A stretch of DNA of 64,000 nucleotides, taken from assembly GCA_024704765.1 (NCBI GenBank), contig JAKMXF010000296.1, positions 1 through 64,000 on the forward strand, given 5' to 3'. The notes under the pieces are model-generated. The model searched no databases. It was not told where the DNA came from and worked only from the letters and a program-made list of their open reading frames with translations. Position numbers and translations under genes: made by a program. This DNA is from Oopsacas minuta. Its lineage: Eukaryota > Porifera > Hexactinellida > Lyssacinosida > Leucopsacidae. Shown here in pieces: positions 32,427 to 43,644 of this stretch (the first letter of the stretch is position 1; the number at the start of each line of letters is the position of its first letter).

Positions 32427-34765
32427 CAGGGGTGCCCAACTTGATTTAATTGCGGGCCACATTGGCTTCCTCAATAGTTTGGTGGGCCACATGGGCCAAT
32501 TTATAATTTTCAGATTTATTTAGAGAAAATTTGTTGGAATATCCAAGTGGAAATGCTACAGAAAGGGAACACACATATGAAATATTGGCAGACTACAGAA
32601 AATGATAAAAAATACTAACTAATAAGAAACCCGAATACTCATTTTACCACCGCTAATACGAGTACAGACAATGATTTACTACTTTGACATGGATGACGAT
32701 TGATGACGCATATGTCTGACTATATGGTCGATGTTTTGTTCCATATCCGTAGTAGCTATTCTTAATGTATCTTCGAGATGTCTATCAGTTAAAACAGTTC
32801 TGCATTTGCTTTTTACTAGCTTCATTTGGGAGAACAGTTGTTCACATATGTATGTGCTCCCAAATAAACAAGCCATCATCTTACAATGCTTGATAAGATT
32901 GGGGTAATCTGATGATGATAAATACTTTTGATAAAAGTCCATAAGTGTGACATCATTGAATTTTGCTTTCAAGTCCTGGTTACATTGCATGTCAACCAAT
33001 TCTAGCTGGAGATGCTCGGGGAGTTCAATAGGTTCTAAAGAGAAAGGATTTGAGAATATAGCGAAGTTTACAATATTGCTACGAAGATCTTTAAACCTAT
33101 TCTCGAATTCTTTGCGCAGGGAATTGATTTCGATTGCGTATACACCTGTATCTGGAGGGGAATGTTTTGATAAGGTTTCAAAGTGATAAAGATTTCCTTC
33201 TATTAATTGTTTTTCCCATATCTCGAGCTTTCTTTCAAAAGCGCAAATGAAGTCAAACAAATTGTGAATAAGCAGATTTTTTCCTTGTAATTTTGAGTTG
33301 AGGTTATTCAAATATTGAGTGATATCGACCAAAAATGCCAAGTCACACAACCATAATGGATCATTGAGATGAAAAACTGGTTTCCCCTTCTCCTCCATAA
33401 AATGAAATACTTCTTCTTTGAGTTCACAAAAGCGTCGAAGCATCGCACCCCTACTTAACCATCGTACTTCCGTATAATAAAGAAGGTGTCCATATTGAGA
33501 ATCCATTTCGTCTAAAAGTTTTCGAAATTGTCGATGATTGAGTCCTCGAGCACGAATGAAGTTGACAGTTTTCACTACTATTTCCATTACACCCTGCATT
33601 CTTAATGACTTTTAACAGAGATTTTCCTGGTGAATTATACAATGCACTTTGGCTAATTTCATAGTACTACTTCCTGAATTGATCCTTTCTTTCTCCAGAA
33701 GAGCAACGAAGCCCCTTTCCTTCCCAATCATTGATGGTGCGCCATCTGTCGTTACCCCACATAAATTATTCAACTTAAGTCCGATAGCATCAATTCCATT
33801 CATCACCGCTTTATAAATATCAACTCCAGTTGTTTTATCGTGAAGGCTGTGTAAGTTTGCCAATTCTTCTGTAAGATTAGACTTTGAATCGATTCCTCTT
33901 ACAAAAACAGCAAGTTGGGCAGTATCAGTGGCATCTGTGCTCTCATCAAGGGCCAGAGAATAGTACTGGAACTCACTCGCACGTTTTTCTAAAGTAAGTT
34001 TTAAGTCTGTTGATAAGTTCTCTATCCTACGGCTAATTGTCATTCTTGAAAGGCTAATGTTTTCAAATAACTTCTGTTTCTCTGGGCACATAATTTGCGC
34101 CAAAGTAATAACACACTCCTTGATAAATTCACCATCAGTAAATGGCTTATATTTCTTTGCAATAAGTTTGGAAATGGCAAAGCTTGCACGAACAGCTTTT
34201 TCTGACTCAGAATTAGTATTTGTAAAATATTTTGCTGTACCGAAAGTTCCCTTATTAATGATCGTACTCTATCCTTCCGTATCTGCCCTGAGCATGCTTT
34301 GTAATCTTGATGTTTAGCACTATAGGGTCTTTGGATGTTGTACTCTTTCATCACTGCGATGACCTGCTATTTCTCAGTCCAGCTGTCGTTGAAAGTTCTA
34401 CTCTCGATATCAACTTTCCTTTTCTTAGAACAAGGCTCCATTAATATAAATGATATATATATTCTACAGGTAATTTAGGAGATGAGTAAACGCAGTATCT
34501 GAATTTCAATTATAAGCTTAGAATTATACTAGTTTATATTTATACACCGCTAAGGATTATTATTACTAAACACATGCACCTGTCGTGTATTGAAAATGAA
34601 TAAGAATCCTCAAAATGTCAAATACATCGAAATTCGACACCCAGCATGAATGCTATCGAAATGTGGCTTAGGAATTGTTCATGAAGAAATAGTATATATT
34701 ACAAAGTGCAAATTTTGCGCGGGCCGGATAAAGTTATTACGCGGGCCGTATGTTGGGCACCCCTG
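32427..34765 (-). mobile_element. hAT element (GTF2IRD2-like), nearly intact
   Basis: A 2339-bp element with ends CAGGGGTGCCCAACTTGA and GTTGGGCACCCCTG. A perfect 8-bp duplication, ATCTAAAT, lies at 32419-32426 and 34766-34773. Subterminal GCGGGCC blocks are present at both ends. It lies in intron 3 of the MGCC gene, in the opposite orientation to it, and carries a single transposase gene. Confidence 0.95.
32679..34441 (-). pseudogene. hAT transposase with few lesions and intact DDE residues
   Basis: The gene starts MEPCSKKRKVDIESRTF (34441), parallel to MASTSKRRKVDLENRVF in the 18 kb copy. The BED-finger part (34300-34390) is damaged by a stop and a small deletion, with a frameshift near 34230. 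From about 34200 onward the frame is open. It passes ALDESTDATDTAQLAVFV and TTDGAPSMIGKERGF to a single in-frame TAA at 33612-33614, then continues in the same frame to the end with FGSTYICEQLFSQMK, where the catalytic Glu is kept. All three catalytic acidic residues survive, so decay is modest. As it stands it cannot give a full-length product. Confidence 0.93.
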
Positions 34766-35120
34766 ATCTAAATTTAACGGTATCTTTAATTATTTCTCTT
34801 ATATTTTTTAATATAATATTTTTCAAGTTAACCATAGATAATTTAAAAGACATGTATTTGTCTGATTATATAACCTTTGAATAATCGTAGAAGATTGTTC
34901 TAAACAGTAAAAGGGGGTAATTCAATACGCTGATTCCGAATTTAACACTCTTGAATTTGTGCCCATGAAATCTCTTCTAGTATTCCCTTCTATGAATATT
35001 ATTTAGTCAACTGATAATTACTGCAAACAAATTCAACATTTTATGGACTGGATAATCATAGTAAATTGTAAATATATTGTTTGATGTATTTGAAATCCGA
35101 GCGGAGCGAGGAAAAAATAC

Positions 35121-35305
35121 AAAATTGTAACCTGTGCCGACAGCTTAGTCTATTAAATTCAATTTGTTTAACAGTGGCACTATTAATTGGAGGCACTATG
35201 TGCATTGGGATTAAACTTGACCTTTCATAGTGCCTCCAATTAATAGTGCCACCTTTAAACAAATTGAATTTAATAGATTAAGCTGCTGGCACAGGTTGTA
35301 ATTTT
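35121..35305. repeat. Foldback element with 80-bp arms
   Basis: The left arm (35121-35200) runs AAAATTGTAACCTGTGCC to GGAGGCACTATG. The right arm (35226-35305) is its reverse complement with few mismatches, around a 25-base loop. A transcript through it would form a long hairpin. No target duplication or coding sequence was seen. Confidence 0.88.
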
Positions 35306-35383
35306 AAACTCTGTCAAGAGTCAATTAACAGATTACGATTGCATAATTTATTCGATAGGATCTATGTGGGTATGCTCATGCAA

Positions 35384-35810
35384 ACTATAAATTTTGTTTG
35401 ACATTGTTTGCACGTTCCAGAGTTATAGTTGCAACCATGGATGCCAAATTTTTTGCTGATATTCGTAAATACCTTGACAATCTTTAATCTTACGGTCAAA
35501 TCTTGCTGTAAACATGTAGTATATAACTGATTTCCCATACACTGATAGTACATTTTATACGAGATCTCTGACGATTATGACTGTATCATGATTATGCCCA
35601 TATATTGTATTATTCATGACTGTGAAATATTCTTTGGAGATATCTGATCGAAATGTTTAACAAGGTATGAGAAATCGGTTATTACTACATTTTCCAGACG
35701 ATTTGGCCTTAAGATAAGTTTGTCAAGTTATTGGTGAAATATCAGCAAATTTAGCATCCATGGTTGCAACTATAACTCTAGAACCCGCAAACATTATCGA
35801 ATAAAGTTTC
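35384..35810. repeat. Second foldback, arms of about 110 bp
   Basis: AGAGTTATAGTTGCAACCAT and ATGCCAAATTTTTTGCTGAT in the left arm (about 35410-35500) are mirrored by ATCAGCAAATTTAGCATCC and ATGGTTGCAACTATAACTCT at 35740-35795. Loop about 190 bases. It lies directly after the foldback at 35121-35305 but has unrelated arms. Confidence 0.75.
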
Positions 35811-36461
35811 GATATTTTGCACGAAATTAGCCATAAATCCTACTAAATACATTTTGCAATCGTAAATGTATCCCGATTAGGGTCGAAGTGGTACGTTCGT
35901 ATTGAAAGGAACACTAAATTTTTACCACTCCGTTTTAAGCAATTCCCGCATCAAAAAACGAGATTTAACCTTTTTAAGTCATAAAATCACACATTTTCAC
36001 GGCATTATTCGGTTAATTGAAAATACAGAGTCAAAGTCTCTGCTATGTTTGCCAAAGAAATTTAAAATGATATTGCCAAAGGCCGATTTGTGCCTAAAAT
36101 TGGCTAATTGGGACTTTTTGTTGAATTTGGATGGAAATTTGCCAAAAATAACTTCATTGTATCACAATTTTATTAGAATTTTTCTGTTTATATTTTTCAC
36201 TAATAGCTGGCTAATTCATAAAATGAATTTTGAAAAACTGGATAAAATACCTGCGGAACGTCGATATTATTCCCTCCTTAAGACACTAGAATACTGTTTA
36301 TATTCAATTTCAATTAAATTCATCATTTTTTGGTACCTAGTTAGGATTTTACCTCAAAAATCAATATATTGCTATTAATTTTTCTTATTGAATTGCATTT
36401 AGGTGAATTTCAAATCTGATTTCTTCGTTTTTTTGGTCAAGCATGATTTTTGGAATATATA

Positions 36462-36696
36462 CCGTAAACTGGGGCTACTTTGGCCCACTGGGTTTGCTTT
36501 AGCCCAAATATCAAAGTTTCAAAGAAACTAGATTTGATTCAGTATTATACTTGAAAATGACTTGCCTATTTTTAACGAATTTTCAAATATCGGTAGACAA
36601 TTTCGAATACAAATACAATATCTATTCGATACGTAAGCAAATTTTAATATTTGGGCTAAAGCAAATCCAGTGGGCCAAAGTAGCCCCAGCTTACGG
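36462..36696. mobile_element. MITE with CCGTAAACTGGGGC ends
   Basis: A 235-bp element with ends CCGTAAACTGGGGCTACTTT and its near-perfect reverse complement over about 50 bp, each flanked by TA (36460-36461, 36697-36698). The arms contain TTTGGCCCACTGG and TTTGCTTTAGCCC. The TA target suggests the Tc1/mariner or pogo group. Confidence 0.8.
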
Positions 36697-37239
36697 TACC
36701 TATGTTGATAATTAGAAAAGCTGTGAAAACCGTAAAAATTGCCACCCACAAACATACCAAGTATGCCAATATTACCTACAAAATCCCTATGACCAATTGT
36801 CCCTAAAGTTCTTGAAAGAGGACACCTTTAACTCTAATTCCTGTAATTTTCTTCCAAAATGGACAAATAGTTTAGAAAATATTGCCATACAGAGTGGCAC
36901 AACCACCTCAAATTCCAATTTGTCAGATTTGCTATTAGATGATATATGTATATGGTACAAAAGAAAATTAATTGGAATAGGAATTCGCTCGTTATTATCC
37001 CTGAACTTGTGCATTTTACATGTATATCGCTGTCATTTCAACCCTTCATACCTCGATAAGAACTATATAAATAGTGTTAATAATTAACTAACTCAGATTA
37101 ATCGGCAAACACCTTTAGTCCGAATACTCTGGTCTAAATGACCTAATTAATCTAAAGTCTAAACGAACATTGTTAACTAAGGAGCTCATCTTTTCTCTTG
37201 CACAATGTACTTCCAGGTAGTATCTCTTTTTTTATTTAG

Positions 37240-37420
37240 GACGTGGAAAATATGACGAAGCAGAAAAGATTCTAGAAGCAGCAACCCAATTGTATCATGC
37301 TCTTGGCCGAGACATGTTTATGGCTTGTGATATTAATTCATTTTGCCTCGAGTATCTAAGAGTAGGCCCACTTGTCAGAATTATGTGTTTAAAATTTTTT
37401 GAACCACTCACATTTTATAG
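37240..37420 (+). CDS. MGCC protein gene, exon 4
   Basis: The acceptor is a T-rich tract ending TTTATTTAG (37239) and the donor is GTAAGTAT (37421). It encodes residues 97-156, beginning (G)RGKYDEAEKILEAATQLY and ending KFFEPLTFY. The final two bases AG are completed to Ser157 by exon 5. The first 20 residues look like one helix-turn unit of a TPR-type repeat (Gly-x-Tyr-x-x-Ala), but a single unit is not enough to call the domain. Confidence 0.8.
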
Positions 37421-37730
37421 GTAAGTATACAGTATATTAGAGTACGTATTCTCCATAATCTATTGTTTTGTTGTTTTGTATTACAAAAGTCAATACAAGC
37501 AGGGACAAATAATGCGCACCCTGGGTCCCGGGCGGACACCAACCATAGGCCCTCTTGGCCAGGTCTGCCATCGCTTCATTCGTAAAATTGGCCATTTAGT
37601 GATAATTATAAATTTGGACTCTCACTTTAGCACTATTTAGCTATAATAAATTAATGATAAAGGCATTTTTGCATTGTAAACGTGTGGAATCTTATAAAAC
37701 GTGACTCCATTGTAACAATTCTTAGCAGAT

Positions 37731-38371
37731 AGATGTCAACATAGACTACTATATCATACAGATAGGAAAGTAGCCAAGCAACGAATAAAAAAGAAAGGCC
37801 ATTTATACAAAAATAAAAATTTGTTTACTTTTTGGACATTTTTGTATTTCGATGAATTAATGTCCTCTATTTACTCATATGGTGTAAATAATTAGCACGT
37901 TTTCTTTAAAATAGATTCGGATCACATCTTAATAGCTTATTTCTGAAAATTCATAAATGTATTTTTGATAAATATATTATTTTCATGTCCATGAAATAAT
38001 TAATAAATTTTCTTCCAATAAGCTATCTTAAAACATGGATTTAACTTGAGTGTGAAGTACACGTACAAATTCAAACAATATTAGCATAAAGTTAAATAAA
38101 TGCCTTTTTTACAAAAATATTGAGAAAATGTTCAAATTATAAAATACTAACGTCATCGCATAAATGGCGCCTAAACGAGATGAAGGAATGCCGTTTGAAC
38201 TTTTAGGTAGTCTTAACTGACTAGTTACATTTTCTAACCCTAAAAAAGTTCAATTCACAAATTCTGAAGGGTTAATTTATCTTTTATGAAATTTATATAA
38301 ATGGCCTTTCTTTTTTATTCGTTGCTCGACTACTTTCCTATCTGTATGATATAGTAGTCTATGTTTCATCT
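37731..38371. mobile_element. Transposon-like element with about 75-bp inverted ends
   Basis: ACATAGACTACTATATCATA and GATAGGAAAGTAG at the left continue to AAAGAAAGGCCATTTATA. The right arm (about 38295-38371) is the reverse complement with about three mismatches. The interior has no transposase. It ends only about 160 bases before exon 5 of the MGCC gene. No target duplication was identified. Confidence 0.82.
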
Positions 38372-38531
38372 TAACAAATTTACCAAATTTCATTCTCAAC
38401 CCTTTGAATTTCATAAGATGTTGCGATGAAGGTGTGAAATGCGTACTCATCATAACGAACGAATATTCTTTTATCCCTAATTATTTCATCATTATTTCTC
38501 ATCACCATGATATTATTATTACTTTATTTAG

Positions 38532-38838
38532 CGATAAGCCTGTTGATGAAGCTGAGGGCCCGAACCATGGTAACTTATTGAAACATTATATGTTTTCGGT
38601 CTACGAGTTTCGCAATGGACAAGAGGAATTACGCTTCAGATACTTTTTAGAATCAAGCAATGTAGGTTTTGGGACATATTATGTGGTTGGCCTCAGCCCA
38701 CCAGATTTTAGTTTTCACGCTCAAGTTCAACCAATGGGGATGCATAAGTGCCCAAACTATCGAGAGGTTAGAGAAGTTATTGGGCGTGATATAAATCAAC
38801 GTGTTGATCGTCTTGAAGCTGGAGGCTCGTTACTATAA
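38532..38838 (+). CDS. MGCC protein gene, exon 5 (last)
   Basis: The acceptor ends TTTATTTAG (38531). The exon encodes residues 157-258, starting (S)DKPVDEAEGPNHGNLLKHY, then a block rich in aromatic and beta-type residues (LRFRYFLESSNVGFGTYYVV) and a tail with NYREVREVIGRDINQRV before TAA. It reads like a compact conserved domain. I cannot match it to a family I know. Base use is less AT-rich than the flanks. The phase matches exon 4, which closes a 258-residue frame. Confidence 0.82.
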
Positions 38839-40033
38839 ATGATATACTTTATTGTCAGATTTGTATTTCATATAAAATTCATTGCTACTATTCTGATAAT
38901 TTCTATCCTGTTATGAATTTCCTAATATATACTTATTTTTGCTTATCATCCTTATAAAAATTCTGTTTGTGTTATTTTACTGCGCCGGCTATACTATCGT
39001 ATAGTGGTCCAGTTTTTATCTCAGTTCATATTTTGTATTTTCCGTTTTCGGTCTACAGACCACACCGTTCAAGATTAAGAGCTCAAAAAATGTAATCAAG
39101 TTTATGATGATGCGTAAATTTGCATCTTGGTATACGATTTAGATCTGACAAAATTTGACACAATTGTGCTGCGACCAAGATTCTATCCATTATTTCAGAA
39201 AAAATTCTCCAAATTATAGTTTAAGGCCACTGTTAGTTCGAAACATCTTTCATCTCCAGCGCCCGCATCTGATTTGGCTACCGCACTAATATTGTCATTA
39301 TTTCACCATTTACTCAATATATTTCAACTACAAGGTGTATGAACTGGCTAGAGTGCAAGAGAAGTATCTTTTTCATAGTCTATTCTCATATCAAATTTGA
39401 CTTTAGTAATTTTAATATGTTTACGAATGAAGTCAATGAACCAATTTTTCCAGCTGATACGTCACAAAATAATGAGATAATGCTAATGAACCGCCCGCCC
39501 GCACGCATGTTCAGGTGGACCTGATGTGGAACTGTAACAAGTTTCTCATTAACAGTGGCCTAAAGAAGTTTCTATCACTCTTCATTTTTTCTCTATTGAA
39601 TCCTTTGTTTAGGGCTCACACCGCACGGGAGACACATTTTGAAATGATTTTCTTATTCATATACGTAGTTTATACTATTTCTGGGGGGGACTTAAGCCCC
39701 CCTAGCCCCTCCTTATCTACACTCTTGGAAGCTGATCTGCGTTGTTGCTTATTTGTGACCAAGAATAGGAAATTAGTTCATCAAAAACATCTCCAAAAAT
39801 CCTATTAATAATATTCTATTCTATCATATTTCAGAAATTTTTGAATAAATACCATCAAGTTTTAAATGTATAAAAAATTTTTGAATTATAATTACTAATT
39901 CCATGGGTTGGGTCGTGGATACGGTGGCAATCCAGTAATTATGTTGAAAACCCTGATATAGGACTTTTTGACAAGCCTGAATGAGCACAACTTAACACTT
40001 AATAACTTGGAGTTTTTCTCATATTCAACAGAT
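38839..40033. other. 3' flank of the MGCC gene; no further gene seen
   Basis: This should include the 3' untranslated region. No canonical AATAAA was found close to the stop codon. Open stretches at 39339-39524 and 39515-39808 have no recognisable domain and look random. Confidence 0.4.
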
Positions 40034-40151
40034 AATCTCTGTCACACCTCATCATGCCACAATGGCATTGAAAATTTTGTGATGCAAAATCTCCATAAGG
40101 GAATATAATATTTGCACTGTCATTGTGGCATAATTAGGTGTGATAGAGATT
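40034..40151. repeat. Small inverted-repeat element
   Basis: AATCTCTGTCACACCTCATC...CACAATG at the left is mirrored by CATTGTGGCATAATTAGGTG...AGAGATT at the right. The arms are about 31 bp with a few differences and the centre about 55 bases. It is probably a MITE. Confidence 0.65.
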
Positions 40152-40271
40152 AATTATTTAATTAAAGGGAAACCCCAACCGTGATTAATGTACTCAACCA
40201 ATTTCGAGTAAATTGATTGGATATTGCTGCCTGAGACCGCTCTACTGAATCCGCATCTCCAGGGAATTGGT

Positions 40272-40892
40272 TCATAACATAATCGCTGATGTATTCAGTT
40301 GTTTCGTTTTAGGAGACATCATAATATGTGAAGTAATATAATCACGATCATTGTATTTTTCCTTGATATCTCCAATAATATTAGCGGCCAAGTCTCCAAT
40401 AGTTTCACCGCATACTACATACTTAGCATCTAGGTGAATCATGTTAGATTCATTCACAGGTTCAGTGCCTCTGAGAAATTGCTTACTTCTACTGAGTCCT
40501 GTTGGTCTAAACTTTGGAGCCGCAAGTTTATAGTCAACTTCACTTTACATGATGCCAGAGTGGTGATTTATTGATACAGGATGATATCACCTGTCCTCTG
40601 GTACTATGTCGAATTCAGGGAGAATCTGGCGGAAATCTCTTCGAATTACGATCACCTTTCCTCCATATGGTAGCTCACAGGAACAAATATCTCTCAAACT
40701 CCGATCTATACACTCAGCAGCATATCTGTGTGCCATTGGAGCTTCATCTAAGACTAATAGATTCGCGCTTTGTATTAGTTTTGCTAGTTTGATCTGTTTG
40801 GGGATGTTACAAACTGATAGTTCATTTAAGCGAATCGGCACCTCGGAGATATCTCGGCCATAAGAGACAATGCTCCAAATGTGCTGATACAT
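40272..40892 (-). pseudogene. Helitron PIF1-like helicase fragment
   Basis: The minus-strand frame reads SANLLVLDEAPMAHRYAAEC, then CIDRSLRDICSCELPYGGKVIV and RRDFRQILP (40620-40790). This matches the Walker B region (DEAPM) and the following GGDFRQILP-type motif of the PIF1 helicases in Helitron RepHel proteins. After stops or frame breaks near 40590 and 40540 come INLRLQSLDQQD and a segment TIGDLAANIIGDI...IMMSPKTKQLN (40290-40430). The Walker A motif and the Rep domain are missing. It shows that autonomous Helitrons existed in this genome and could have moved R1. Confidence 0.85.
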
Positions 40893-41900
40893 TTATGAAC
40901 TATTATATCCACTTGGTAAACTTCCTTAAACATTTTCGTTATTTACATTGTGTGAATAAATAGCCGTCAACACATTTAATTAAATAAGAGATTATGTTCA
41001 TAGCAGAGATCCTAATCCAATCCAATCGAGACAATCTTCGATTGTTGATTGGCACATTTCGTATCGATTCGATCGTCGATTGGATTGCTATTTATCGACG
41101 AATTTTCATAGATATATTTGGATTTGAAATTTCTTAAACTAAGATTATAACTTATCTGTATAGTTATCGCTTTCACATGCTGTAAATTAGAATAACATGA
41201 CCATTTTAATTATGCCTGCTACCAGTATGTGTTAAATTGGGAGATGAATATACAGAAATTCTAGTACTGAATTTCAGTATTTTAAAAAGAAATGAAAATT
41301 TTGGGATATTATGAATAGGATGAAAATATCTATTGGATTGTTAAGGAAAAGCAACGATTGCTGAAACCAAGATTCAATTATTCAAATTTGAAGGATTGGA
41401 TTGAATTGGCATCCTTGATTCATACTAACAAATGTTGCTATGAAATATGAGTCCTCATTAATACTTTGGTATCGAATACCGACATCTCGCTACAGCGACA
41501 TTTCGCTACTTATTTGATTGGTCAATTTGACTTATTCTTTTTAATTAAATTATTCCCCATAAATTTAGAAAATGTATCCTTATCCCAGTTGTAGTTTAGA
41601 TTATTGTAAATCCATTCAATATATTGCGTCTAAATTCATTGAGTATCATTTCAGAAGTTCGTCAATCTAATAATTCGAAACAACTGATAATGTTTATACA
41701 ACACTAATTGGAATGTAAACCTCAAGTAATTAGCATCAAATTCTAGAATCTGTAAACATCGTACATCTGTTTTATAAAGTCAATAAGCTTCAAAATTCAA
41801 TAAATACGATAGCTTACTTCCATTGTTCAGATCAGTTTTCTTAAACTAATTATTTATATATTTTTATTGTATTTTTTCGATTTTTTTCGCTAATGGCAGA
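40893..41900. other. No gene recognised
   Basis: AT-rich intergenic sequence. Phrases such as CGATTGGATTGC (about 41030-41095) and ATTGGATTGAATTGGC recur loosely, but no border or coding signal was found. Confidence 0.35.
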
Positions 41901-41954
41901 GCCTCCTTCTGACCTGATCAACCATTCAGGTTGATCAGGACGATCAGAGGAGGC
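41901..41954. repeat. Strong hairpin at the 5' side of the FLYWCH element
   Basis: The outer arms GCCTCCTTCTGA and TCAGAGGAGGC, and the inner perfect arms CCTGATCAACC (41913-41923) and GGTTGATCAGG (41929-41939), fold into one long stem with a five-base loop. It may be part of the element's terminal structure. Confidence 0.75.
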
Positions 41955-43356
41955 AACAAGATGATGGAGGGAGGCTATATGTATACTGTACAGAGGAGGA
42001 TTGGAGATGGGGTGCATTGGCAGTGCGAGGAGGGGGGAACTTGTAAGTCAAGACTTCACACCAATGGTACAGAGATAGTGAACCGCACGAGTGAACATAC
42101 TCATCCGCCTGACGAGCAGGCTGTGATCTGCTGCGAGACGAAGGTGGGCATCAAGAAGAAAGCGCGGGAGTCCCAGGATAGCGCACACCACATAGTGGGC
42201 GAGACTTTGCAGACAGCATCAGGGGTACTGGTGCTAAACTACCCAAGCTGGACAGCCTGAAGCGGACAATACAACGCCAACGTACTAGTGTACTTGCAGC
42301 GCCAGTACAGCCCCACTCTAGCAGAGCTAGCCCTACAAACAGCATGCCAGCGACAGCCAAGGGGGAACTGTTCTTACTCTACGACTCTGGTGCAGACGAT
42401 GTACACAGATTCCTCATCTTCGGGACACAACGCAACCTCGGGATGCTGCAGCGAAGCAAGATCTGGCTAGCTGATGGCACCTTCAAGAAAGCACCTCCCC
42501 TCTTCGCCCAGGTGTATGTGGTGCATGGACTCCGTGGAGGAGATGATCCTATAAAGACGGGTCATCTGTTACCGAGCTTGTTCATGCTACTGCCCAAAAA
42601 GACGGAGGCTGCCTACCTGAAGATGTGGGAACAGATCCCCTACTGTGTCCACTTGCCCAGCCTCAACAGATGCTCCTGGACTTTGAGAAGGGGGTGATTA
42701 CCAGCTTTGAGCATGTCTGGCCTAACACAGTAGTGAAGTGCTGCTTCTTCCACCTCACACAGAATATCTGGCGACATGTGCAGTCTGCCTACACACATGA
42801 CGAAGAGTTGGCTATGCGCATCCGGAGGATACCAGCCCTTGCTTTTGCCCGACCAGCAGACGTACCTGATCTGTTCGACCAAGTGGCAATGGACCTCCCC
42901 CTTACGCCTGAGATAGGCGAACTAGTCGACTACTTTGAGAGGACGTATATCGGCCGCACACTTGCCACCGGATACCATGTAGCGGCGACGTACCCTATTC
43001 ACCTGTGGAACAATCACATCGGCACGCCCTTAGGACTCCCCCGTACAACCAACGTCGTAGAGGCATGGCACCGCAGCTTCAATGCCACTGTCGGCTGCCA
43101 TCACCCCACCATATTGTAGTTCATCCTCTCCCTCAAGCGTGAGCAGGGCCTAGTGGAGGTGCGGCATGTTAACTACCTTGCTGGGAAGCCTCCAACCAAG
43201 CGGAGGAGGACCCAACGGAGTGAGCAAGCGTTGAAGATTCTAGTTCGTGAATATTATTCTCCATATCGCTCTAAGATGGAGTTTCATTCAAGGTGTAGAC
43301 ACCATCTCAGTCTGAGAACGGATGTTAATCTTACATATTATTTAGCCCTCAAATAA
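41931..43356 (+). pseudogene. FLYWCH-type Mutator-like transposase, broken
   Basis: First an N-terminal FLYWCH zinc finger: GGYMYTVQRRIGDGVHWQCE, then Cys in GTCKSR and HTHPPDE (41955-42115). After a frameshift comes the DDE core: KIWLADGTFKKAP (first Asp, about 42457-42495), LLDFEKGVI (second Asp, about 42670-42700, after a second frameshift near 42640) and CFFHLTQNIWRHVQ (42740-42785). The third acidic residue is in TTNVVEAWHRSFN (43035-43080). An in-frame TAG at 43117-43119 interrupts HHPTI and FILSLKREQG. The region is visibly more GC-rich than everything around it, suggesting a different origin or recent arrival. Three or more lesions make it non-functional. Confidence 0.9.
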
Positions 43357-43394
43357 GTTTGATTTGAGATAATACTTTAGATGTTAATCCGCTG

Positions 43395-43644
43395 CCAGAT
43401 TTGTTTACTTATATTCTTTGAAATAACAATAAATTTACATGTTAATAATTCAAAATTGTGAGAATCGGATTCTGCTTATTCGATATAGTTAGTGAAGATT
43501 ATTGAATTCTATTTACTTGCTTGATAAACACTTTAAATAGGTAGTTATGCGACAATTTCAAAAGTGTATAGCATAAATCCTTCCTTGACAACGGACAAAC
43601 AGACAGACAAACAGACAACCAGACAACAATAAAGTTTAATAATA
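43395..43644 (-). repeat. R1 repeat, 5' part, inverted
   Basis: The minus-strand copy shows the R1 5' features: the AAGTTTAATAATA end, GACAAACAGACAGACAAAC and the CCTTGACAACGG phrase. The 3' hairpin end is missing. It meets the next R1 copy head to head, so TTTAATAATA TCTA TATTATTAAA forms a near-palindrome at 43634-43657. Confidence 0.75.

Noticed and set aside
35902-36378. 158-codon open frame on the + strand
   Set aside because: Composition is that of translated AT-rich DNA (Ile/Leu/Lys/Phe runs), with no domain, no splice context and no homologue I recognise. It lies between repeats in an intron.
38404-38531. Extending exon 5 of the MGCC gene upstream to the ATG at 38404
   Set aside because: The upstream part is low-complexity translation, and a TTTATTTAG acceptor with the correct phase lies at 38531.
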